From assembly GCA_025980465.1 (NCBI GenBank), contig JAICXJ010000021.1, positions 1 to 50,615 on the forward strand: a stretch of DNA of 50,615 nucleotides. The letters run 5' to 3'. The DNA is from Frankiales bacterium. Lineage in GTDB: Bacteria; Actinomycetota; Actinomycetes; JAFAQI01. Shown piece after piece: positions 22,870 to 29,749 of this stretch (within the stretch, counting starts at the first letter, position 1; the number at the start of each line of letters is the position of its first letter). The position numbers were made by a program, and so were the translations under genes. The notes under the pieces are model-generated. The model worked only from the letters and a program-made list of their open reading frames with translations. It had not been told where the DNA came from and did not search any database.

Positions 22870-24033
22870 GTGTCAGGTAAGGCTGCGAAGTTCGACTTGC
22901 TCGCCGCGCCGATGAGCCACGACCGTGGCGAAGGGTGGCGGCAGGTCCGGGCCGCCGGCCCGGTCCTGCTCAGCAACGGCCGGTACCTGCTGACCCGGCG
23001 CGACGACGTCGAGTGGGCGTTGCGCAACCCGGAGCTGTTCAGCTCGCGGGAGGCGTTCGCGATGATGAACAGCCCGTTGCCCCTGGTGCCGATCGCCTTC
23101 GATCCGCCCGAGCACACCCGTTACCGCAAGATCCTGCAGCCGTTCTTCTCACCGCGGGCGCTCGCGTCGCTCCTCCCAGGCCTCCAGTCGCAGATCGACG
23201 AGACGATCGATGCGATCGCCAAGAAGTCGGAGTGCGAGGTGATGGCTGAGCTCGCCGTTCCGTACCCGTCGACGGTGTTCCTCACCTTGTTCGGGTTGCC
23301 GCTGGAGGACCGGGAACGGCTGATCGTCTGGAAGGACGCCGTCATCGGCCTCGGCAACAGTTCCGGCACGATCGAGAACCTCGACCCGGCGCCGGCCATC
23401 GAACTGTTCGGCTACCTGGTGGATCACATCGGTCGGAAGCGGGCGGAGCCGGCCGACGACGTGCTGTCGCAGGTCCTGACCGCTGACGACCCGCTCACCG
23501 ACGATGAGGCGATCGGGTTGTCGTTCCTGTTCGTGCTCGCCGGCCTCGACACGGTCACCTCCGCGATCGGCTTCGCGCTCAACCATCTGGCGAACCACCC
23601 TGACGTGCGGCAGCGGTTGATCGACGATCCCAAGCTGGTGCCGTCTTTCGTCGACGAGATCATTCGACTCGAGCCACCGGCGTACATGGTTCCGCGGGTC
23701 GCGACCGAGGAGGTCGAGGTCGCCGGCGTGCGGATCCCGAAGGGCGGCGAGGTCGTCATGCTTCTCGCCGCCGCGAACCGCGAGGAGACCGAGGAGAACC
23801 CGAACCCGGACTCACTCGATATCGACCTGCTACGCCGGCATTGGGGCTTCGGTGGTGGTCCGCATCGCTGCGTCGGCGCCCACCTTGCCCGGATGGAGTT
23901 GACGCTCGTCGTCACCGCATGGCACGAGCGGATCACCGAGTACCGGACGCCGCCCGGCTTCGCTGCCACGGTCGATTGGCCCCGCCCCGTCTTCGGTCTC
24001 GATGAACTTCCGCTCCTCCTCGGCCCGGGATGA
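22870..24033 (+). CDS. Cytochrome P450
   Basis: 387 aa soluble bacterial P450. The I-helix oxygen-activating motif is VLAGLDTVTSAI, the K-helix ExxR is EIIR, and the haem-binding loop FGGGPHRCVGAH contains the proximal ligand Cys334. It would need a ferredoxin and reductase; none is adjacent, though a [3Fe-4S] ferredoxin lies at 33107. It is followed by a convergent thiolase/DUF35/dehydrogenase operon, so oxidation of a sterol-like or branched substrate is plausible, as for CYP125/CYP142 in mycobacteria. I cannot assign a CYP family. An alternative start at ATG 22819 would add 17 residues. Confidence 0.9.
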   Translation: MSGKAAKFDLLAAPMSHDRGEGWRQVRAAGPVLLSNGRYLLTRRDDVEWALRNPELFSSREAFAMMNSPLPLVPIAFDPPEHTRYRKILQPFFSPRALASLLPGLQSQIDETIDAIAKKSECEVMAELAVPYPSTVFLTLFGLPLEDRERLIVWKDAVIGLGNSSGTIENLDPAPAIELFGYLVDHIGRKRAEPADDVLSQVLTADDPLTDDEAIGLSFLFVLAGLDTVTSAIGFALNHLANHPDVRQRLIDDPKLVPSFVDEIIRLEPPAYMVPRVATEEVEVAGVRIPKGGEVVMLLAAANREETEENPNPDSLDIDLLRRHWGFGGGPHRCVGAHLARMELTLVVTAWHERITEYRTPPGFAATVDWPRPVFGLDELPLLLGPG

Positions 24034-24062
24034 TCCCTCCGACCGTCACCGGGCGGCTGTGA

Positions 24063-25235
24063 TCAGCGGGTCAGCAGGAGGCAGCCGGCGATCGGGCCGC
24101 CGCCCACCGCGACCGCGGCGACCTCGGGAGAGCCGGCGACTTGACGTTCGCCGGCCTCGCCGCGCAGCTGAACGCACGCTTCGTGGAGCACCCAGTAGCC
24201 GTGCATCCGGCCGGCCGACAGCTGGCCGCCGTAGGTGTTGAGCGGCAGCTCGCCGTCGAGCGCGATCCGCTTGGCACCCTCGATGAACGGGCCGGCTTCA
24301 CCTGCTCCGCACACGCCCAGCGCCTCGAGCCACACCAGCGTGAGATAGGTGAATCCGTCGTACAGCTCCGCGATGTCGAGATCGGTCGGCTTGAGATCGG
24401 TGCGGCGCCACAGCTCGGCGCCGGCGTCGGCGGACGCCATCTTCGGGTAGTCGGGGCGTCGGAACCAGCCGCCGTCGCCCGGCGAGGTCCCGACTGCTTC
24501 GACCCGCACCGCCGGCTTCGGGCAGTCCGCGGCGTACTCCGGTGCCGAGACGACGACCGCGATCGAGCCGTCCACCGGCACGTCGCAGTCGAACAAGCCA
24601 AGCGGCGTCGACACCATGCGCGCCGCGAGGTAGTCCGCCATCGTCATCGGATCGCGGTAGACGGCCTTCGGGTTGAGCCCGGCGTTGCGCCGCGAGTTGA
24701 TCGCGAGCCAGCCCAGCTGCTCTTTCGTCGTGCCATACAGATGCATGTGGCGCCGGCAGTGCATCGCGAGCCAGTTCACCGCCGAGAACGAGTTCGCGGC
24801 GATGACCTCATCGATACCGCCCATCGACTTCGCCAGGTCGACGAATCCGGAGTCTTCCGGTGCGGCCGGAGCGTGGCCGGCGTTGGAGATCATGTCGCCG
24901 CCCATCATCTGGATGGTGCGGTAGATCAGGACGTGACGGGCGCGTCCCTCGCACACGGCAAGCGCCGCCGACATCACGGGGGAGATCAGACCGCCGCTGG
25001 AGATCCCGCCACCGCGGTACGACGGCTCGATGCCGAGCGCCTGCGCCGCCTCCGCGATCGGGGTGTCGCCCATCGTCGTGATGCCGTCGATGTCGGCGGG
25101 GGTCAGCCCGGCGTCGGCGATGGCCTCACGGGAGGCAGCCAGCGTGTTGTCGAGATGCGAGATGCCGGTGCGGCGGCCGATCTGCGAGATGCCGAGGCCC
25201 GAGATGACCGCGCCCTTGCCGGGGGTATCGATCAT
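24063..25235 (-). CDS. Thiolase-superfamily protein (Ltp2/SCP2-thiolase-like)
   Basis: 390 aa. Thiolase fold with SCP2/lipid-transfer character (KGAVISGLGISQIGRR at the N-terminus, NTYGGQLSAGRMHGYW and AVGGGPIAGCLLL at the C-terminus). The usual nucleophilic Cys region reads SSGGLISPVM with no cysteine, so Claisen-type thiolysis is unlikely. Actinobacterial Ltp2 is a retro-aldolase that works with a DUF35 partner to cut a steroid side chain, and a DUF35 gene overlaps this one by 4 bp (ATGA). Tyr292 in LYDGFTY probably matches one catalytic Tyr of Ltp2; the second, as I recall it, would fall near Arg343/Met344 here, so the reaction may differ. Third gene of the dehydrogenase-DUF35-thiolase operon. 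Confidence 0.85.
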   Translation of the reverse strand: MIDTPGKGAVISGLGISQIGRRTGISHLDNTLAASREAIADAGLTPADIDGITTMGDTPIAEAAQALGIEPSYRGGGISSGGLISPVMSAALAVCEGRARHVLIYRTIQMMGGDMISNAGHAPAAPEDSGFVDLAKSMGGIDEVIAANSFSAVNWLAMHCRRHMHLYGTTKEQLGWLAINSRRNAGLNPKAVYRDPMTMADYLAARMVSTPLGLFDCDVPVDGSIAVVVSAPEYAADCPKPAVRVEAVGTSPGDGGWFRRPDYPKMASADAGAELWRRTDLKPTDLDIAELYDGFTYLTLVWLEALGVCGAGEAGPFIEGAKRIALDGELPLNTYGGQLSAGRMHGYWVLHEACVQLRGEAGERQVAGSPEVAAVAVGGGPIAGCLLLTR

Positions 25236-25663
25236 TTCCCGGCCTCGGCGGGCTCGAAGACCGGGTAGTAGACCTCGCCATGATTCTCGAAGCGGACCAC
25301 GACGTCGTCACCTACGCTGATGTCGTCCTCCGCGCAGTTGATGAGGTTGGTCATCACGCGCAGGTCGTCCTGCTCGGCGAGGGTGACAACCGCGATCAGA
25401 TTCGGCGGTGGAATCTTCGGGTGGAACGGCTGGTGGTTCGTCGTGTAGGTGAAGACCGTGCCGCGGCCGCTCACCGGCCGGAACTGCGGTACGCCGCCGC
25501 AGCCCGGACAGGTCGCTACCGGCGGCAGCATCCAGTTGCTGCAGGCGTCGCAGTACTGCACGTGAAGCTGCCCGTCGGCACCGCCGGTCCAGTACGGCCG
25601 GTTGAGGTCGGTGAGCGTCGGCAGCATGCGTTCGGTGGCAGGCTGAATCGCCGGCTGGGTCAT
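25232..25663 (-). CDS. Zn-ribbon/OB-fold DUF35 acyl-CoA-associated protein
   Basis: 143 aa. The rubredoxin-like zinc ribbon has Cys38-x2-Cys41 and Cys52-x2-Cys55 (YCDACSNWMLPP, TCPGCG), followed by the OB-fold (GRGTVFTYTTNHQPFHP). Such proteins bind acyl-CoA and form complexes with thiolase-like partners. In cholesterol catabolism the DUF35 domain of ChsH2 partners with Ltp2; here it is a stand-alone protein without a MaoC hydratase domain. It overlaps the thiolase gene by 4 bp and starts 10 nt after the dehydrogenase stop, so the three form one operon. Confidence 0.9.
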   Translation of the reverse strand: MTQPAIQPATERMLPTLTDLNRPYWTGGADGQLHVQYCDACSNWMLPPVATCPGCGGVPQFRPVSGRGTVFTYTTNHQPFHPKIPPPNLIAVVTLAEQDDLRVMTNLINCAEDDISVGDDVVVRFENHGEVYYPVFEPAEAGK

Positions 25664-25673
25664 GTCGACGGGC

Positions 25674-27827
25674 CTACTTGCTCAGCAGCGGGTCGCGGGG
25701 GAGGCCGAGGATGCGCTCGCCGATCTGGTTGCGCTTGATCTCCGACGTACCGCCCGCGATCGACATGCCGCGGTTCATCAACACCATGAACGCGGCCCGC
25801 TCGCCGTCGCCACTGGCGAATGCGATCTGCGGTCCGCACAGCTCGGCCATGATGCCGGCCGCGTCGTGACCCAGCTCTGAGAGGACCAGCTTGGTCACCG
25901 CGCCCTCCGGGCTCGGCCCGCCGCCGGCGACGGCTCGAGCCGCACTGCGCAGGTTGAGCAGTCCCATCGCCTGGTGGTTGACGATGTATCGGCCGACCCG
26001 GGCCGCGCCGCCGGTCAGTCGCTCGGGATGAGCGTCGAACGACGGGATCAGGAACTCACCCGGCATCGACAGTCCGCCGCCGCCACCGATGCTGACGCTC
26101 TCGTTGCCGAGTGTCGCGCGCGCGACTGTCCAGCCGTCGTTGACCGCACCGACGACATCCTCGTCGGGGACGAACACGTCGTTGAAGAACACCTCGTTGA
26201 AGTCAGCGTTGCCGGTGGTCTGCCGCAGCGGCCGGACCTCGACGCCGGGCGCCTTCATGTCGACGACCATGACCGTGATGCCGTTGTGCTTCGGCGCCTC
26301 CGGGTCGGTCCGGACGGTGATCATGCCGCGGCCCGCGATGTGGGCGCCGGAGGTCCACACCTTCTGGCCGTTGATCTGCCAGCCGCCTTCGACCTTGGTG
26401 GCCTTCATGCGGATGCCGGCCGCATCGGAGCCCGCACCTGGCTCGCTGAACAGCTGGCACCAGACGACCTCCTGGTTGAGTGCGCTCGGCACCCAGCGCT
26501 GCACCTGCTCCTCGCTCGCATGCTGAATCAGGGTGAGGATGACCCACGCGGTGATGCCGTATTGGGGCCGCTGGATGTTCGCCGCCGCGAACTCCTGCTC
26601 GATGACGAGCTGGGTGAGGGCGTCCGCCTCGCGGCCCCACGGCTTCGGCCAGTGCGGCTGGATGTAGCCGGAGGAGATCAGCTCGTCACGCTGTGCTGCG
26701 GCGTCCTTGTCCTTGATCGACTCCGCGAACGTGCGGACCTCGTCGCGGATCGGCTCCGCCTCCGGCGGCAGGTCGACGCTGCGCTCGCGCCTCACGCCGG
26801 CGCGAGCGAAGTCGACGGCCTCGGCAGCTGCCGCATCGGGTTCGGTCAGCCCGAGCAGGACGGTTGCGCGACGGAGATAGAGGTGTGCGTCGTGCTCCCA
26901 GGTCATGCCGATGCCGCCATGCACCTGGATGTTGAGGTTGGCGCACAGGTACGCCGCCGGCGCCGCCAGCGCCGCTGCCGTTGCGGCGGTGATCGCGCGC
27001 TGGTCACCGCCGAGCGATGCCGCCCGAGCCGCGTCCCAGACGGCGGCGGTCGCGAGCTCGGTGGCGACCAGCATGTTGGCGCAGTGATGCTTGACGCCCT
27101 GGTACATCGCGATCGGCCGGCCGAACTGCTCGCGGACCTTGGCGTACTCGGCGCCCATGATCGTGCACTCGCGGGCGACGCCGACTGCCTCGGCGGCGAG
27201 GATCACCCTGGCCAGGTCGGTCAAGGCTGCCCGGCCACCGGCGATCACGGTGGCGGTAGCGCCGCTGAGGGTGATGGTGCCCGAGCGGCGGGACCAGTCG
27301 AGGTTGACCGGTACGTCGACCTCGACGCCGTCGCGGCCGTCGATCACGATCAGGTCGTCGCCGGAGCCGACGACGATCACGTCAGCGAAGTTGGCGCCAA
27401 GCGCGACGCCGGTCGTGCCCGAGGCCTTGCCGCCGCTGACCGAGACGTTCCCGCTGAGAGCGACCGCCGATGTCCGTGACCCGTCGGCCAGCGCAGGCAG
27501 CAGGCTCTTCTTGACGTCGTCGTCGCCGGCAGCGTTGATGGCTGCGCTCGCGATGACCGTCGACACGAAGGGTCCGGGCGCCATGGCGCGGCCGAGCTCC
27601 TCGACCACGACCACCAGTTCTTCCAGGCCGTACCCGGCACCGCCGTACTCCTCAGGAATGTGGAGCGCGAGCCAGCCCAGCTCGACCAGGTCGTTCCAGA
27701 ACTCGGGCAGCTCCTCAGCTGGGTTCTCCAGCAGACCGCGGGCGGCGCCGCGGGCGTCGCGCTTGCGAAGGAAGTCAGCCGCGGTCTCGGTGAGTGCCTT
27801 GTGGTCTTCGGTGATCGCAATCGACAT
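25674..27827 (-). CDS. Two-domain (fused) acyl-CoA dehydrogenase, FadE34-like
   Basis: 717 aa, about twice a normal acyl-CoA dehydrogenase. Residues about 1-340 form one half (LHIPEEYGGAGYGLEELVVV, later VHGGIGMTWEHDAHLYLRR). From about 360 a second complete half follows (FSEPGAGSDAAGI, INGQKVWTSGAH, and C-terminal SIAGGTSEIKRNQIGERILG). This matches the length and order of mycobacterial FadE34 (ChsE3), where two halves replace the alpha2beta2 heterotetramer used on steroid side-chain CoA thioesters. It oxidises acyl-CoA to 2-enoyl-CoA with FAD. First gene of the operon, with DUF35 and Ltp2-like genes downstream. The substrate is inferred from context; steroid ring-degradation genes are not in the window. 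Confidence 0.9.
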   Translation of the reverse strand: MSIAITEDHKALTETAADFLRKRDARGAARGLLENPAEELPEFWNDLVELGWLALHIPEEYGGAGYGLEELVVVVEELGRAMAPGPFVSTVIASAAINAAGDDDVKKSLLPALADGSRTSAVALSGNVSVSGGKASGTTGVALGANFADVIVVGSGDDLIVIDGRDGVEVDVPVNLDWSRRSGTITLSGATATVIAGGRAALTDLARVILAAEAVGVARECTIMGAEYAKVREQFGRPIAMYQGVKHHCANMLVATELATAAVWDAARAASLGGDQRAITAATAAALAAPAAYLCANLNIQVHGGIGMTWEHDAHLYLRRATVLLGLTEPDAAAAEAVDFARAGVRRERSVDLPPEAEPIRDEVRTFAESIKDKDAAAQRDELISSGYIQPHWPKPWGREADALTQLVIEQEFAAANIQRPQYGITAWVILTLIQHASEEQVQRWVPSALNQEVVWCQLFSEPGAGSDAAGIRMKATKVEGGWQINGQKVWTSGAHIAGRGMITVRTDPEAPKHNGITVMVVDMKAPGVEVRPLRQTTGNADFNEVFFNDVFVPDEDVVGAVNDGWTVARATLGNESVSIGGGGGLSMPGEFLIPSFDAHPERLTGGAARVGRYIVNHQAMGLLNLRSAARAVAGGGPSPEGAVTKLVLSELGHDAAGIMAELCGPQIAFASGDGERAAFMVLMNRGMSIAGGTSEIKRNQIGERILGLPRDPLLSK

Positions 27828-27935
27828 AGCGAGAGCGTATCCACCTGACGGCGGCGTCAGGGTCGGGCGGGCCTCGGCGTACCGTCAGGGCAGCGCTGGC
27901 GGGATCGGCCCGTCGGAGGAAGGGCGGGTTGGAAC

Positions 27936-28694
27936 GTGGAGATCGCCGGCAAGAAGGCCGTCATCGTGGGCGGGGCGTCGGGAATGGCGAGGGCCGCTGC
28001 TGAGCAGCTGAAGGCCAAGGGCGCGAGCATCGCGATCCTCGACCTGCCGACCTCGGCCGGAGCTGAGGTGGCGAAGTCGCTCGACGGCTCGTTCCATCCG
28101 GTCGACGTGATGAGCGACACCGACACCGAGACCGCACTCGGCGACGCGATCAACGCTCTCGGCGGCCTGCACATCGCGGTCAACACTGCCGGAGGTGGGG
28201 TGGCCCGCCGAACCCTGAGCAAGGAAGGCCCGCATCCGCTCGAGGACTTCCGCCGGGTGATCGAGCTCAACCTGATCGCCACTTTCAACCTCAACCGGCT
28301 GCAGGCCCAGGCGATGGCCTCCAACGAACCGGAGGACGACGAGCGCGGCGTCATCATCGACACCGCGTCGATCGCGGCGTTCGAGGGCCAGATCGGTCAG
28401 GTCGCCTACACGGCCGCCAAGGCCGGCATCGCGGGCATGTCGCTCACGATGGCGCGTGATCTCGGCAGCCTCGGGATCCGCGTCGTGTCGATTGCGCCGA
28501 GCCTGTTTGCCACCGGCATCACCCAGGGCATCCCGGACGAGTTCGCTGCGGTCCTGACGAAGGACGCCGCGTTCCCGAAGCGGATGGGGCGCCCCGAGGA
28601 GTACGGCCGGCTCGCGGTCGCCATCGTCGAGAACCCGATGCTGAACGGGTCGTGCATCCGGCTCGACGCAGGGCAGCGGTTCGCCCCGAAGTAA
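27936..28694 (+). CDS. Short-chain dehydrogenase (17-beta-HSD10-like)
   Basis: 252 aa classical SDR. The cofactor loop is VGGASGMA, the NAG-type motif reads NTAGGG, and the catalytic Ser/Tyr/Lys lie in IDTASIAAFEG and YTAAKAGI. The sequence resembles the HSD17B10/3-hydroxy-2-methylbutyryl-CoA dehydrogenase branch, which oxidises short 3-hydroxyacyl-CoA or hydroxysteroids with NAD+. It is divergent from the fused dehydrogenase (108-bp spacer), fitting the same beta-oxidation context. GTG 27936 has GGAGGAAGG upstream. Its stop is 12 nt before the left palindrome of locus B. Confidence 0.88.
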   Translation: MEIAGKKAVIVGGASGMARAAAEQLKAKGASIAILDLPTSAGAEVAKSLDGSFHPVDVMSDTDTETALGDAINALGGLHIAVNTAGGGVARRTLSKEGPHPLEDFRRVIELNLIATFNLNRLQAQAMASNEPEDDERGVIIDTASIAAFEGQIGQVAYTAAKAGIAGMSLTMARDLGSLGIRVVSIAPSLFATGITQGIPDEFAAVLTKDAAFPKRMGRPEEYGRLAVAIVENPMLNGSCIRLDAGQRFAPK

Positions 28695-28706
28695 CCGACC
28701 AACGAG

Positions 28707-28750
28707 TTGTCAGCGTCACCGGGTGCCCGAGCACCCGCTGGTGCTGACAA
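28707..28750. repeat. 44-nt imperfect palindrome, left copy of locus B
   Basis: The ends are TTGTCAGC and GCTGACAA, and a strong inner hairpin is formed by CGGGTGC and GCACCCG. It shares length and the TTGT...ACAA ends with the locus A palindromes but not the inner arms. It overlaps the last 11 codons and the stop of the nuclease gene, and lies between convergent gene ends, so it could also stop transcription. A partner at 29698-29741 agrees at 34 of 44 positions. Confidence 0.85.
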
Positions 28751-29642
28751 GTCCAAGGGCGCGCCGGAGTTGGGCAACCGCGCGAGGGTCGTCGGAGTAG
28801 ATCGCGACGCTCGGGAAGCGCAACGTCGTGAGGCCGTCGAGTAGGGCGTCGTTGTCCTTGGCCGTGTCGGTCCAGCGGGTCGTCAGCGTCAGGTGGATTC
28901 CGCCGTCGACTTCGACATAGAGCACTCGTCCGTCCGGGAGCCGAAACGTCGCGTCGAGGTAGCGCCGCCGCCCTCCGCTGTCGAGCCGCACCTGCAACTG
29001 TGGCCGCGGAAAGTGGTGGCGTCGACACCAACGAAGGAACTCGACCTCGGACAGCGCCTGGTTCCCGCCATCAAGGTCGAGTAGCAAGGACCGGAGCAAC
29101 CGGCGATGCCGAATTGCGCCGGCCACAGCCAACTCAAGGAGCAGGTTGCCCGGGAGGGTCAGGCGCTGTTGCACCGGGGCCACCACGATGCGACTCGCCG
29201 TGAGGGGCTGCTTCGACCAGGCGGCCGCATCGATCGTCGAGCGGTCGAGGGAGGTACTCGGCGGGCCGCTACCGGTCCGGATGTCCGCCGGCCCGAACCG
29301 GCGTGACTCGTGGACCACGACGTTCACGCCCAAAACACCGAGAACCCGGGCGCCGCGACAGACGATGACATGCACATCCGCCGTCTCGAACCCGCGTACC
29401 TTCCACTGCGCCAGCGAGGTCAGACCGCAAGTCGCCGCCGGTCCAGCGGCACTGAGTACGACGGCCCAGCGCGCCTGCTCAGGTGTGAGTGGACCGTTGT
29501 GCGTGCACACCACGAGCTCGTTGAGCAAGACCCACCGGCCACCATCGAGCTGGGCCCGAAGCTGATCCGGGGTGACCGCCCAGTCCCGAAGTTGCGAGCG
29601 GGTGGCAATTCCCCGCTGGGCGGCAAGTGAACTCAGACGCAC
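28716..29642 (-). CDS. Winged-helix/DUF559 Vsr-like nuclease-domain protein, second locus
   Basis: 308 aa with the same layout as the gene at 802-1746 but very divergent in sequence. The N-terminal winged helix is ATRSQLRDWAVTPDQLRAQL then GRWVLLNELVV. The C-terminal nuclease-like domain has Glu in LSEVEF, Asp230 in YLDATFRL and Glu244-x-Asp246-Gly in VEVDGG, so the PD-(D/E)XK-type residues are kept. The end of the coding sequence (GLVSTSGCSGTR) lies inside the left palindrome. No toxin partner is present. It starts with GTG 29642, 55 nt downstream of the right palindrome, and follows the helicase gene on the same strand. Activity and biological role are inferred. Confidence 0.78.
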   Translation of the reverse strand: MRLSSLAAQRGIATRSQLRDWAVTPDQLRAQLDGGRWVLLNELVVCTHNGPLTPEQARWAVVLSAAGPAATCGLTSLAQWKVRGFETADVHVIVCRGARVLGVLGVNVVVHESRRFGPADIRTGSGPPSTSLDRSTIDAAAWSKQPLTASRIVVAPVQQRLTLPGNLLLELAVAGAIRHRRLLRSLLLDLDGGNQALSEVEFLRWCRRHHFPRPQLQVRLDSGGRRRYLDATFRLPDGRVLYVEVDGGIHLTLTTRWTDTAKDNDALLDGLTTLRFPSVAIYSDDPRAVAQLRRALGLVSTSGCSGTR

Positions 29643-29680
29643 CGGATGACGATCGCCGATCTGGGCCGACGCCGCTGTCG

Positions 29681-29689
29681 TTGTCCACA
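29681..29689 (+). other. DnaA-box-like 9-mer upstream of locus B nuclease gene
   Basis: TTGTCCACA matches the actinobacterial DnaA-box form. It lies 38 nt upstream of the nuclease start and 8 nt from the right palindrome, the same slot as at locus A but in the opposite orientation. A chance occurrence is possible. Confidence 0.4.
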
Positions 29690-29697
29690 GCCCGCAG

Positions 29698-29741
29698 TTG
29701 TCAGGACCAGCGGGTGCTATAGCCCCCGCTAGTGCTGACAG
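29698..29741. repeat. 44-nt imperfect palindrome, right copy of locus B
   Basis: It starts TTGTCAG and ends CTGACAG; the inner AGCGGG and CCCGCT pair. It agrees with 28707-28750 at 34 of 44 positions in either orientation because both are near-palindromes. When the left copy is inverted, 20 of the first 21 positions match, including ACCAGCGGGTGCT. It begins 8 nt after the helicase stop codon, so a terminator role is possible here. Like the right copy of locus A it ends in ACAG, while both left copies end in ACAA. Confidence 0.85.
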
Positions 29742-29749
29742 GTCGGCAG

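Noticed and set aside
25974-27479. 501-codon plus-strand frame opposite the fused dehydrogenase
   Set aside because: Low-complexity antisense frame; the minus strand carries both acyl-CoA dehydrogenase halves.
28707-29741. Palindromes as simple transcription terminators only
   Set aside because: Terminator use is possible at 28707-28750 and 29698-29741, but the equivalent right copy of locus A lies between divergent starts where nothing terminates, and no T tracts follow any copy.
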